Shown in pieces: positions 45,480 to 54,646 of a DNA stretch of 64,000 bases. Location: contig NZ_CP117969.2 in the NCBI RefSeq assembly GCF_028743515.2, positions 1,485,001 to 1,549,000 on the forward strand, in the 5' to 3' direction. This stretch comes from Imtechella halotolerans (GTDB lineage: Bacteria > Bacteroidota > Bacteroidia > Flavobacteriales > Flavobacteriaceae). The notes under the pieces were generated by a model that was not told where the DNA came from, ran no database searches, and saw only the letters and a program-made list of their open reading frames with translations. The translations under genes and the position numbers were made by a program. Position 1 is the stretch's first letter. The number at the start of each line of letters is the position of its first letter.

Positions 45480-46693
45480 TACTGATTTCGATGTGCCAAT
45501 AGTATTGGAGGTTCCCCGTTAAAAGGATTGCTTAATCTACCTATGGTCTTTGCACCTATAGCAGCCGCCTTTTGTACACTTAACTCCCCATAACGTTTTC
45601 TTATGGTATCCATAGCCTTATAGAGATTTAACATTTGCTCAGAATCATCAAACATATTGATTTGATAATTCCCCATTACCAGATCCGTAAGCTTCACGCC
45701 AACCAACCGGATTAATAAGCGTCTTTGATAGAGCTTATCAAATAATTCCATGATTTTTGGAATGATGATATGATCCGCATTGGTATATGGAATTTTGACC
45801 TGTTTGGTATAGGTATTAAAATCTGCATATCTAATTTTAACACTGATACAGCCCGTCATTCTATCACCAGTCCTAAGTCCGTAAGACAAACTTTCAGCCA
45901 TAGCAAAAATGACAGTTCTTAACATCGAAACATCTATAGTATCTCTTTCAAAAGTGCGCTCCATTGAAATAGATTTACGATCATAAAAAGGAATCAATGG
46001 TGGATTATCCAGTCCATTTGCACGCATCCAAATGGTCTTTCCATTTTTACCTAATACACTAACCATCATCTCCAGTGGCATCTCCTGTACCACACTAATT
46101 TTATCAATTCCAAGATTTCGAAGTACTTGATACGTTTTATCTCCTACAGATGGAATTTTTTTAATCGATAAAGGTGCTAAAAAAGATTTTTCAAACCCTT
46201 CTCCAATCTGTAATTGATTATTTGGTTTAGCCTCACCTGTAGCTACTTTTGAGACAATTTTATTTGATGATAACCCAAACGATATTGGAAGACCTGTCTC
46301 CCTTATAATGGTTGAACGCAATTCCGAAGCATATTTATACGTTCCGAAAAACTTATCCATACCACTAAGATCAGCATAGAACTCATCCACACTGGCCTTT
46401 TCAAAAACTGGTACCTTTTCCTTAATAATATCAGTCACCATATTGGAATACTTAGTGTAAATAGACGCGTTACCACGAATCACAACAGCCTCGGGACACA
46501 AACGTTTAGCCAGTTTCATAGACATTCCTGAATGAACTCCAAATCGTCTGGTCTCATAACTACATGCCGAAACAACACCTCGATCACCTGTTCCTCCAAC
46601 AAGTAAAGGCCTTTTCTGCAAACGACTATCAATTAATCGCTCACAGGACACAAAGAAAGTATCCAAATCAAGATGTAAAATTTGTTGTTTCAT
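45479..46693 (-). CDS. dinB: Y-family translesion DNA polymerase
   Basis: The 404-residue protein shows the Y-family palm: LHLDLDTFFVSCERLIDSRL with the first catalytic Asp, ACSYETRRFGVHSGM, and EKASVDEFYADLSGM with the second Asp-Glu pair. The thumb follows (ISFGLSSNKIVSKVATGEAKPN; KIPSVGDKTYQVLRNLGI) and then a little-finger domain. It is closer to DinB/UmuC than to ImuB because the catalytic acids are intact. It is the first gene of the operon dinB-dnaE2-SRAP and is divergent from the LexA-like regulator, with a palindrome between them. Confidence 0.92.
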   Translation of the reverse strand: MKQQILHLDLDTFFVSCERLIDSRLQKRPLLVGGTGDRGVVSACSYETRRFGVHSGMSMKLAKRLCPEAVVIRGNASIYTKYSNMVTDIIKEKVPVFEKASVDEFYADLSGMDKFFGTYKYASELRSTIIRETGLPISFGLSSNKIVSKVATGEAKPNNQLQIGEGFEKSFLAPLSIKKIPSVGDKTYQVLRNLGIDKISVVQEMPLEMMVSVLGKNGKTIWMRANGLDNPPLIPFYDRKSISMERTFERDTIDVSMLRTVIFAMAESLSYGLRTGDRMTGCISVKIRYADFNTYTKQVKIPYTNADHIIIPKIMELFDKLYQRRLLIRLVGVKLTDLVMGNYQINMFDDSEQMLNLYKAMDTIRKRYGELSVQKAAAIGAKTIGRLSNPFNGEPPILLAHRNQ

Positions 46694-46705
46694 ACCGCAA
46701 AGTTA

Positions 46706-46742
46706 GCTACATATAATAGTAATTATTGCTTATATTTGTAGC
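46706..46742. promoter_or_regulatory. Shared operator/promoter of the SOS cassette
   Basis: GCTACATATAA (46706-46716) and TTATATTTGTAGC (46730-46742) are inverted to each other. The region holds -7-like TATATTTG for the regulator (46731-46738 on plus) and TAACTTTG for dinB on minus. It fills nearly the whole 52-base divergent gap, so a bound repressor would block both sides. Confidence 0.6.
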
Positions 46743-46745
46743 AAT

Positions 46746-47519
46746 ATGAAAATGATAGCGAAAAATATTAAGTACCTAAGAGAGCTAAAAGGCCTTACCC
46801 AGGAAACTTTTGCTGATAACATGAATGTTACTCGCTCAAGGATCGGATCCTATGAAGAAGGACGTTCTGCCCCTACTATAGAGTTTTTAATACATCTGTC
46901 TGACTATTTTAAAATTCCAATAGATATTCTATTACGGAATGATCTGACTAAAGCTCAAGACACTTCATTTATTGAGGTCGGAAATAAGCGTGTATTGTTT
47001 CCTATAATGGTAGATGAAAACAATGAGAATCTTATTGAAGTCGTTCCTGTTAAAGCTACAGCTGGATATCTTGCAGGCTACGATGACCCTGAATATATTG
47101 AGCAACTACAAAAAATCAAACTTCCGTTTTTACCCACAGGAAAACACAGAGCATTTCCCATTAAGGGAGATTCCATGCTTCCGATGAAAGACGGCTCATA
47201 TGTTGTTGGTCGGTTTATAGAAGACAGAAATGACATTATAAGTGGTAAAACCTATGTACTGCTTACCTTAAATGATGGTATGGTATATAAACGTGTATAC
47301 AACCAGATTGAAACCAATGGAACGCTTCGTCTTGTCTCTGACAACACTCTTTATGAACCGTATGAAATACCTATTGATGAAGTTCTAGAACTTTGGGAGT
47401 TTACCTGTAGTATTAATACTCAGGAATACGATGAGCGAGAACTAAAAATATCTAGTATCATTAGTATGTTTAATAGCCTTGGAGTGGAACTCAAAGCCTT
47501 AGAAAGAATAATGAAATGA
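46746..47519 (+). CDS. LexA-like XRE-S24 repressor
   Basis: The 257-residue protein combines an N-terminal helix-turn-helix (NIKYLRELKGLTQETFADNM; SRIGSYEEGRSAPTIEFLI) with a C-terminal S24 LexA/CI peptidase-like domain. The catalytic Ser is in FPIKGDSMLPMKDG and the Lys in LNDGMVYKRVYN. A possible self-cleavage AG site lies in KATAGYLAGYDD. Such regulators replace LexA for translesion cassettes in Bacteroidota: RecA filaments would stimulate self-cleavage and release the operator. The next gene overlaps its stop by four bases. Confidence 0.9.
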   Translation: MKMIAKNIKYLRELKGLTQETFADNMNVTRSRIGSYEEGRSAPTIEFLIHLSDYFKIPIDILLRNDLTKAQDTSFIEVGNKRVLFPIMVDENNENLIEVVPVKATAGYLAGYDDPEYIEQLQKIKLPFLPTGKHRAFPIKGDSMLPMKDGSYVVGRFIEDRNDIISGKTYVLLTLNDGMVYKRVYNQIETNGTLRLVSDNTLYEPYEIPIDEVLELWEFTCSINTQEYDERELKISSIISMFNSLGVELKALERIMK

Positions 47520-48853
47520 TGTACACGATTATTGATATAGAGACCACCGGACAAGGCAATAAAATAACTGAGATTTCCATTTTCAAATACGATGGAGATA
47601 AAATTGTTGATGAATTCACATCACTGGTCAACCCTGAGTCCTATATCCCCGATTATATCACAGCACTTACAGGCATTGATAACCACATGGTTTCAAATGC
47701 TCCAACATTCAAAGACCTTGCTGACAATATTCTATCCATCACTGAAGCCTGTATATTTGTTGCTCATAATGTCAACTTCGACTATACTATTATCCGTAAC
47801 GAATTTAAAGCCATTGGAATTGACTTTACCAGAAAGAAACTCTGTACCATTAGACTAGCAAGGAAATTGATCCCGGGACATCATTCCTACAGTCTAGGCA
47901 AACTGTGTACAGCTCTTGGCATCACCATTGAAGATCGTCACCGAGCACGAGGAGATGCCCAAGCGACCGTCACTCTATTCAAACAAATTCTTGAGACTAA
48001 AGACTCAGAAAGTGTTATTTCAGATTTTTTAAAGAAGAATTCGAAAGAAGCTACACTACCACCCCATCTACCAAGTACTGTTTTCAATAACATCCCTAAC
48101 GCTCCCGGCATCTATTATTTTAAAAACAAAAAAGGAAAAGTTATTTATGTAGGTAAGGCCAAAGATCTAAAGAAACGGGTTCTAGGGCATTTTTACGATA
48201 AGTCCGACAAAGAGCTCTCATTATGCCGAGAAACTACCGATATTGACTTTGAATTATCCGGAGGAGAGCTCATCGCGTTACTTATGGAAGACGCTGCCAT
48301 CAAACACCATTTCCCGGAATACAATGTAGCTTCAAAACGAAACACTACCGCCTATGGTATATTTACTTATGAAGATAGAAATGGAATAATACATTTAGCC
48401 TTCAATACCTTAAAAAGAACAGTGGCACCATTTATCACATTCTACCATATAACTGATTGTAGAAATTTTTTAGAAAAGCTATGTATGCAATTCGAACTAT
48501 GCCCAAAGTATTGTCATCTGCAAGAAGGTGTTCAGCAGTGTAGTCATTATAAAATTACTTCCTGTGGAGGTATATGTAAAAAAGAAGAATCAGTTGAAAC
48601 ATATAATCAAAGAGTCAATGAAGCGCTAAACTACACTTACAATAAGACATTAAATAAAATCATCAAACAACCAGGTCGTAACCTCGAAGAACAAGCATTT
48701 ATACAAATCAAAAATGGCATCTATCTAGGATATGGTTTTATTGATAACTCAGAACAAATAACCAACTCAGAAGCCTTAGAAAACTACTTAATTCCTCAAA
48801 AAGACAATATCGATGTACAGAAAATATTGAGAAGACAAATAATGAATACGTAA
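47516..48853 (+). CDS. DnaQ-type exonuclease fused to GIY-YIG (UvrC-like) nuclease
   Basis: The 445-residue protein has an N-terminal DEDDh exonuclease (YTIIDIETTG; FVAHNVNFDYTIIRNEF; HHSYSLGKLC; HRARGDAQAT). From about residue 190 there is a GIY-YIG domain (NAPGIYYFKNKKGKVIYVGK; KDLKKRVLGHFYDK; ELIALLMEDAAIKHHFPEYN). The C-terminal part has a Cys cluster (CPKYCHLQEGVQQCSHYKI). This resembles the DNA polymerase III epsilon/UvrC-like fusion proteins (compare Cho). It is co-translated with the LexA-like repressor (ATGATG overlap) and is therefore probably damage-induced. It could cut and trim DNA during lesion bypass or excision. Confidence 0.88.
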   Translation: MMYTIIDIETTGQGNKITEISIFKYDGDKIVDEFTSLVNPESYIPDYITALTGIDNHMVSNAPTFKDLADNILSITEACIFVAHNVNFDYTIIRNEFKAIGIDFTRKKLCTIRLARKLIPGHHSYSLGKLCTALGITIEDRHRARGDAQATVTLFKQILETKDSESVISDFLKKNSKEATLPPHLPSTVFNNIPNAPGIYYFKNKKGKVIYVGKAKDLKKRVLGHFYDKSDKELSLCRETTDIDFELSGGELIALLMEDAAIKHHFPEYNVASKRNTTAYGIFTYEDRNGIIHLAFNTLKRTVAPFITFYHITDCRNFLEKLCMQFELCPKYCHLQEGVQQCSHYKITSCGGICKKEESVETYNQRVNEALNYTYNKTLNKIIKQPGRNLEEQAFIQIKNGIYLGYGFIDNSEQITNSEALENYLIPQKDNIDVQKILRRQIMNT

Positions 48854-49069
48854 TTCATTAAACTAGGATTGTTAACGAACATTCATCAACCACAAATCCA
48901 ACTAAATACTTTCTAATGTAAGAAATAGACTCTAATTTGCTTGTCTATAAAATAATGGAGTGATAATAGAATTACTTGGATATTGTTTCCCTAAATTTTG
49001 AAATATTTCGATAATTTTTTACTTAGTCAAAATATATATTCCTATATCCAATCCCTAAGACTTATTTTA

Positions 49070-49651
49070 CTAATCACTGATATACCTTTTGCCAATTTCT
49101 ACAGCAATCTCCCCTATAAATTCCCTTGGCACATCCATTATTCTATCGTAAAAAATATTAATAGTTGCGCTATTTATCGAATTTCTTCCTTTAAATTCTG
49201 GAATATTTCTAGTCTTATCATTTAATAATTCTTCAGAGTGTTTTATTGAGTTGTTTAGCACACGAATATTATTTATGTCTGAAAAGAAATTTAATTTTAT
49301 TAAATCAATATTTCGTGTTTTAAAAAATTTAATCAAATCATTCCATTTGTACAACCCATTTTTAGATTCTCCATATGCTAAAGAAATCATTTTTTTAAGA
49401 TGAATTTCAAATTGCATGTATAAATATACAATCCTCATTTGGTACAAAGAGAACAATTCTTTTTGTAAAATATAGATTTTCATTTCTGTTAGAAATTGTT
49501 TTCTTACATCCTCATTTCGTCTTCTACCCAAATCAATTATCTCTATTTTGATTTGCTCGGTCATTTTACTAATAATTGAATCAAAATGATTCTTTGGATA
49601 ATTCGAGTGCATTGAATTAATTAGGTATAAATTAACTTCTCTTTCTGTCAT
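49070..49651 (-). CDS. HEPN-like helical protein, unknown function
   Basis: I prefer the start at 49651 (MTEREVNLYLINS); the frame is open to 49702. The protein is almost wholly helical. The segment NNIRVLNNSIKHSEELLN near residue 150 resembles the end of HEPN domains, where an Arg and a His flank a turn (Rx4-6H), but here seven residues separate them, so ribonuclease activity is doubtful. It stands alone between the SOS cassette and a UDG-like gene. It could be part of a defence or toxin system, but nothing in the sequence proves this. Confidence 0.5.
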   Translation of the reverse strand: MTEREVNLYLINSMHSNYPKNHFDSIISKMTEQIKIEIIDLGRRRNEDVRKQFLTEMKIYILQKELFSLYQMRIVYLYMQFEIHLKKMISLAYGESKNGLYKWNDLIKFFKTRNIDLIKLNFFSDINNIRVLNNSIKHSEELLNDKTRNIPEFKGRNSINSATINIFYDRIMDVPREFIGEIAVEIGKRYISD

Positions 49652-49957
49652 AATTAATTGAATTAAGAAATCAAAACAATCCTGATAGCATAATAGAGTC
49701 AAGATAATAAAACCTTTTTATTCAAAAACAATAAAGAATGCATAATGTAATTATGAATATAAAGGTTTATTAAATTTATATCAACTCAATTAAGAAAATA
49801 TTTTATTGGATTAAGAAAAATATTGACATATATTAAAATTCCTACATTAAAAACGGATACATCAAAAAAAAGTAAGTGCAGGTTATATGAAAATTTTAAG
49901 TAAATTTATTTATTAGCGATAACATTTTAAAGTATTAAAACCAATTAATCAAGAGAT

Positions 49958-50521
49958 ATGACAAAAATTAACCATCAATTTTTAAATGAAACTTTCTTCA
50001 TTCCAAACTGGGAAATTTCCCACCTATTTCTAGGCACTTTTAACCCTGAAGGAGGTGATAAAGTAAATTATTTCTATGGTCGAAATAAAAACCAAACATG
50101 GAAATTATTAAGTGAAATATTTAATGATGATTTTAATCCTAAGAATTTCAATTTCTTTATAGGAAAACTAAAAAAACACAAAATTGCTTGTATGGACATG
50201 ATCAAATCCGTAGAAGTCCCTGATGACAAAATTTCCTTCATAAATGGCAAAGGCTATTCAGATCCTAAACTCATTAACAATTCGATTAAAAGAGAACATA
50301 ATACTTCAGAAATTCTAGATATAATTGCTCAAAATAAAGATATAAAAGTTTATTCAACTTGGGGAAAAGGATCAAATTTAGCAAGTTGGAGAAGAGAAAT
50401 AGAAAAAATTAAAAATATAATACCGCTTGTATCTCCAAGTATGGCGGCAAAAGTGCCCCAAGGTGAAAAAAAGTACATTTACATGCAAAAGAATTGGTCT
50501 GAAAATATACATTCAAAATAG
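49958..50521 (+). CDS. Uracil-DNA-glycosylase-fold protein
   Basis: The 187-residue protein has a motif like the water-activating loop of the UDG superfamily (SHLFLGTFNPEGG) followed by YFYGRNKNQTWKLLSEIF, and a second motif near the C-terminus (IIPLVSPSMAAKVP) in the place of the leucine loop. YGR-x-N-x-x-W is shared by many G:T/U mismatch glycosylase relatives of unknown specificity. It may remove damaged or modified bases. The gene stands alone in the defence-type region, which would also fit a role against base-modified phage DNA, as an inference only. Confidence 0.7.
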   Translation: MTKINHQFLNETFFIPNWEISHLFLGTFNPEGGDKVNYFYGRNKNQTWKLLSEIFNDDFNPKNFNFFIGKLKKHKIACMDMIKSVEVPDDKISFINGKGYSDPKLINNSIKREHNTSEILDIIAQNKDIKVYSTWGKGSNLASWRREIEKIKNIIPLVSPSMAAKVPQGEKKYIYMQKNWSENIHSK

Positions 50522-50554
50522 TGCTCAAACTTCTTACAAAACACCGTTTTAAGT

Positions 50555-50893
50555 TAGGTCTAGAATATTCTAACAAGCTTTATTTCAACTCTAAAAAATG
50601 TTTATTAACAAGCATATAGAGGACCCATTTCTGGTGGCCCTAGCTAATGGTGGATTTCAAGTAGAAGCATTGGTACAATAAAATTACCTAAAAGGAATCT
50701 TTATAAATACTAAAACCTAGGAATATGATAAAGCGAAACAACATACCAAATCCTATTTACAACAATATAACATAGTCTTATATGAAGCTTACTTTGAAAG
50801 TGAGGACTCTTTTTAGAACAGATGTTGTTTACAAAAAAAGAAAATAATATTAAGACTCATAGAGTTTAGACAAAGGCTACAAATCTGTTTTAA
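50555..50893 (+). pseudogene. Remnant of a DUF2779 (Cas4-like nuclease) gene
   Basis: From 50598 the frame reads HIEDPFLVALANGGFQVEAL, then NYLKGIFI, EYDKAKQHTKSYLQQYNIVL, YEAYFESEDS and IILRLIEFRQ, interrupted by three in-frame stops (TAA, TAG, TAG). The order matches the N-terminal nuclease-like part of DUF2779 proteins (DPFL.ALA.GGFQV..LA; Y..A...T; EA.F; LIEVKA). Just upstream in another frame NKLYFNSKK matches the preceding piece, so at least one frameshift is also present. The rest of the gene, including the large C-terminal DUF2779 domain, is missing. Confidence 0.65.
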
Positions 50894-51081
50894 TTTTTTA
50901 AATTCTAAACATTAATTTTAATGACTTACCAATAATAAATTATGTCATTATTTAAGAGATAAGTACAATAATTTACATTAATATCGTTCTTTAAAGTTCT
51001 AGGTGTATCCAATTTGAAATACCTCAAATCATGTATAGGGTATAATTAAAGAATATTTTGCAGTTTATTCATAGATAGAAA

Positions 51082-51495
51082 GTGGAAAAGGAAAATAAAA
51101 AATATCATTTTTTTTATGGTTTTGATTCTAAACCGAATCAAGTAAGATTCCATTTGGAGGATGATGATCCGTTAGTTAAAAATAAAGTGCTATTAATAAG
51201 TACCTACGGATTTAAAACTCCTGTAAATTTATTCTATGAAAAGCATTTTGAAAGGAATAATTTAAATGTAGTTGAACACTATTCTAATGACCAATTAAAT
51301 ATGTATTTCGAAACTGAAAACAAAGGAATTGATGATACTTTCGAGACAAAAGGATATGATAATACAGGGTGTCAATTTTTCTATAGGCTGTTTAAGGAGA
51401 ATAAGGAATATGAAATGACAATTGATGGATGGGTGTCAGGGGAAAATGGAGTTTATCCGTTTGCGGATATAGGGGTTCGGATTAAAAAACTCTAA
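51082..51495 (+). CDS. Hypothetical protein, 137 aa
   Basis: The frame begins with GTG at 51082 and encodes an acidic/basic mixed protein without signal peptide (YHFFYGFDSKPNQVRFHLED at the start, YEMTIDGWVSGENGVYPFAD near the end). Its alternating polar/hydrophobic strands suggest a beta-rich domain. I recognise no family. It lies downstream of the DUF2779 remnant without close neighbours. Confidence 0.45.
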   Translation: MEKENKKYHFFYGFDSKPNQVRFHLEDDDPLVKNKVLLISTYGFKTPVNLFYEKHFERNNLNVVEHYSNDQLNMYFETENKGIDDTFETKGYDNTGCQFFYRLFKENKEYEMTIDGWVSGENGVYPFADIGVRIKKL

Positions 51496-51928
51496 TAGCG
51501 ATTGTACACACTATTATTGTTGTAAATTACAACTGACTACTTTTACTCATTTATAAGATTTATTAAATTAAATCCTTAACTAGAAACTTTCCTTTTAGCA
51601 ACTAAATACAAGTTTTTACACAATTTCATTAACACCTTCAATACTAAATCAAAACACTATATCATACTAATAAAATTATGCAAGTAGATGAATGAAATTT
51701 ATATCAACCCAACAAAATTGATACAGTTACAAATATTTAACTATTTCGAATTAATTATATGAACCAAATCAAAAATAATTACTATTCAAAAAAAGAGGTG
51801 ATGGAGCAATCCAAAATCTCTCTATCCTGTTTAACTAATTAGATATTAAAATGTAATTCTGAATATGTTGCCAATTTATTAAAATATAAAATTTTTGTAC
51901 AGGTCCATTTTCTAAACTTAAAATTAAT
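51496..51928. other. 433-base intergenic region with a 27-codon remnant
   Basis: No full gene is visible. A short frame at 51759-51842 reads YYSKKEVMEQSKISLSCLTN and then stops; this resembles the first helix-turn-helix of excisionase-type proteins and may be a decayed piece of one. The rest is AT-rich without recognisable sites. Confidence 0.35.
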
Positions 51929-52270
51929 TCAAAACGGAGGTATGTCTAAATAGATTTTTAAATCTGACTCTTTAATTTTAATACAAATACGACTATTTAC
52001 GTGATATTTATCGTAAAAACAATAATGTAGATATCCTTCATTTTCCCAATTAGGAATTTCAATTTTTAAATACATTGGTCCTTTGGAAATTTGATATGCA
52101 TAACATAACGTGTGTATAAAAAAATCATAGAATCTTAACTTATTTGAAAAAGTTGTATCTACATGTTTAGAAAGTAGATATGGTAAGAAAATATGTGGTT
52201 TGTTTTGAAGTATAGCAAACCTCAAACATTTCGATAAAACTCCAATAGTAATTGTGTTCTTAAAAGCCAT
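51929..52270 (-). CDS. Hypothetical protein downstream of the helicase-PIN gene
   Basis: The 113-residue frame starts 21 bases after the helicase-PIN stop on the same strand, so it is probably the last gene of that operon. It is basic at the N-terminus (NTITIGVLSKCLRFAILQNK) and ends in a segment of short strands (GPMYLKIEIPNWENEGYLHY; ICIKIKESDLKIYLDI). No signal peptide or known motif is present. It could be a third component of the system or an unrelated small gene. Confidence 0.45.
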   Translation of the reverse strand: MAFKNTITIGVLSKCLRFAILQNKPHIFLPYLLSKHVDTTFSNKLRFYDFFIHTLCYAYQISKGPMYLKIEIPNWENEGYLHYCFYDKYHVNSRICIKIKESDLKIYLDIPPF

Positions 52271-52291
52271 CCTAATAGTGTTAATTTCTAA

Positions 52292-54646
52292 TCAATATCT
52301 TAGTTGGTTTAAATATTCCTTAAGTGTAATCGTTGTAATATTTAATCCTTTTGCCTTTATTTGAAGTCCATTATCAGAAGTTAAAAGAATAGGGTTTTCT
52401 GATTTGAATTTTAAAGCAACAGTGAGAATTTGGTTATCAGGAGACCGTCTATTATAGTCAATAGGTAATAAAGATGTATCAGATATTTCCATTCTTAAAT
52501 TTCTCGTATCTATATGACGGTTAATTGATTTTAATGCCTTCTGCACATTTCTTTTTCCTACGTCATCTAATTTAGATTTTAAATTGTCTAATTCATCAAT
52601 TACTTTAGAAGATAGTATTATGGCATATTCTTTACTAATTTTAGATATAATCTCTGGATAATCTATAAAGACGTTTGTGTCTATTATATAAAGGTTTTCC
52701 TTGTTTTTTTTAATCTCCTTTTTAGGTCTTTCAAACTTTGAAACATCAATTTTACCTATCACTTTTAGACCAATTCCGTTATCAGATTTTTGAGAACTGG
52801 AATGATGGCCTTTTGTAATGGTATCATCCAACACATTTTTCTGATTATTTATTTCTGATCTCTCTTTACTTGAATTTAATTTAGTGGGTTTTTGTACAGA
52901 TTTAGTAATTTCACCAGATATTGGATTTACAATAAATGCAAATTCATTTTTAAGTTTGGAAAAATAGTTACCCACCTCATTGGGAAGGTTAACAAAACGG
53001 TCAAAATCCTGCTCAACTAAAATAAAAGTGCTTTTTTTAGCTCGACTTGTAGCTACATTAAATCTATTTAGATTAAATGAAAATGAACTTGATTTTGGTA
53101 TTACATAAAAACAATAGTCTACATCCAAACCTTGCACTCTGTCTACAGATTCAATTAGGTAATTTCGTGAATTAGTCTTTGATTTTAAGTTCTGTTGCAA
53201 ATGAATCAATGTTTCAATATATGGCGTTAATACAGCTATTTCATTACCTTTTAATACTGTCAACTCATTTAAAACCTTTACCAAAAAACGAATCATTTGA
53301 TTTAAAACATCACCTTCTTTATTTGAAAACTGAACTAATGTTGGTCCGCCTTTGGAATGCGTTATTTCAGTTAACTTATCAAAACTATTTATATCAGTAT
53401 CAATATTGTCGAATAAAGATTTTGATTGGATGGTATTGTTATAGAAGCAATTGGTATAAATTGTTGAACGCTCAGTAAGTCTGCGTGTTTCAGTTTTGCG
53501 ATTAAAGGAAAAACCTTCGGTCTGGCTTAACGTATTCATACCATAAATGAGAGCATCAATATTGGGAAATACTTTGTAATTTTTGTTAGTGACAATCGGT
53601 ACTATTTGCTTAGGGTCACCTACAACAATGACTTTTTTACCCACTTTACAAGCTGCTGCAATGGTTGTTAAATAAGCTTGTGAAGCTTCTTCTACAATTA
53701 CATAATCATAAGATTGTGTTTGTTCTTCCCAAATTCTTGAAAACTGATAAAACGTTGTCAAGGTAAGATGTCCTTTGGAAGGAAGTAGGTCTTTGGCATT
53801 TAATAGTTTCGGAAACTTTTTTCTTTCTTCTATAGAAATCGGTAGTTTTGAAACACGCTGTTCATCAAAGAGTTTATCAAAGAATGGCTTTTCACAAACT
53901 TCTACCGCTGCTTTATTTGTTAAAGCAGTAATTAGAACAGATTTATTTGATAATACTAAACGTGAAACAAGATCTGCTACCTGATGCGTTTTACCTGTTC
54001 CTGGAGGACCTTGAAAAACATAGATTATAGATTTTTCAACTTCTGTAATTATTTGGTCTGCTATATCTATCTCTTCAGTAATTAGCTTTGGGTTTACATC
54101 ACTTTTTAATTCATATTTAAAACTCAATATTTTTTCCCAAAGCTCATTGCCTTCAGTATTAAAGCTCTCACTAAATTCCATTAAATTCTGCAAATACTCA
54201 AAAGGCGGTATTGTTGGTCCAAAAGCTAATATTTGATTGTATTGTAGCCTTTCAATGAATTCGGAATCCATTTCTCTAATAAGCATTGTTATCCAGCCTT
54301 CACGTTTTGAAGGAATGTAGTCTACAATTTTTGTTTCTGTACAGTTTCTGCCTTTTATTAAATCTGAATACGTAAGGTTTCCCCAAGACTTCGGAAGTTC
54401 AAAATCTGGCTTTGGCCTGAAACAATTGAGTTTTTGGTCTAACCTTGGGGCATGTTTGCCTTTTCCAGTAGGTATGTCAACAAAAACATTACCTCTTTTT
54501 TCATCTAAACCACGGTATTGCCCGACATATACATCTCCGTTTTGAAATAGGGATACCCCGGTTGCATTCCAAGTTTTCTTTACAGAGAACTCTAATTCTT
54601 TAAGTTCTTCTGCATAAAATTTTACTTGATCTTCTTTTGTAACCAT
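52292..54646 (-). CDS. Upf1-like SF1 helicase fused to a PIN nuclease
   Basis: The 784-residue protein carries an SF1B (Upf1/Dna2-like) helicase at about residues 205-580: VFQGPPGTGKTHQVADLV (I), YVIVEEASQAYL (II), VVGDPKQIVPIV (III), SVDRVQGLDVDYCFY (V) and FNVATSRAKKS (VI). Motif II reads EEAS instead of the usual DEAS. From about 650 to the end is a PIN-domain nuclease with all acidic positions present: IIDTNVFIDYP, KVIDELDNL, SPDNQILTVAL and LLTSDNGLQIKA. PIN domains usually cut RNA. The gene overlaps the stop of the GHKL ATPase by one base (TAATG), so the two are translationally coupled and probably act together. Confidence 0.9.
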   Translation of the reverse strand: MVTKEDQVKFYAEELKELEFSVKKTWNATGVSLFQNGDVYVGQYRGLDEKRGNVFVDIPTGKGKHAPRLDQKLNCFRPKPDFELPKSWGNLTYSDLIKGRNCTETKIVDYIPSKREGWITMLIREMDSEFIERLQYNQILAFGPTIPPFEYLQNLMEFSESFNTEGNELWEKILSFKYELKSDVNPKLITEEIDIADQIITEVEKSIIYVFQGPPGTGKTHQVADLVSRLVLSNKSVLITALTNKAAVEVCEKPFFDKLFDEQRVSKLPISIEERKKFPKLLNAKDLLPSKGHLTLTTFYQFSRIWEEQTQSYDYVIVEEASQAYLTTIAAACKVGKKVIVVGDPKQIVPIVTNKNYKVFPNIDALIYGMNTLSQTEGFSFNRKTETRRLTERSTIYTNCFYNNTIQSKSLFDNIDTDINSFDKLTEITHSKGGPTLVQFSNKEGDVLNQMIRFLVKVLNELTVLKGNEIAVLTPYIETLIHLQQNLKSKTNSRNYLIESVDRVQGLDVDYCFYVIPKSSSFSFNLNRFNVATSRAKKSTFILVEQDFDRFVNLPNEVGNYFSKLKNEFAFIVNPISGEITKSVQKPTKLNSSKERSEINNQKNVLDDTITKGHHSSSQKSDNGIGLKVIGKIDVSKFERPKKEIKKNKENLYIIDTNVFIDYPEIISKISKEYAIILSSKVIDELDNLKSKLDDVGKRNVQKALKSINRHIDTRNLRMEISDTSLLPIDYNRRSPDNQILTVALKFKSENPILLTSDNGLQIKAKGLNITTITLKEYLNQLRY

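Noticed and set aside
45479-46693. ImuB-type inactive polymerase
   Set aside because: The catalytic acidic residues (LDLDTFF and SVDEFY) are intact, so it is an active-type DinB/UmuC relative.
49070-49651. Active HEPN ribonuclease toxin
   Set aside because: The Arg-His spacing is seven residues instead of four to six and no antitoxin gene is adjacent.
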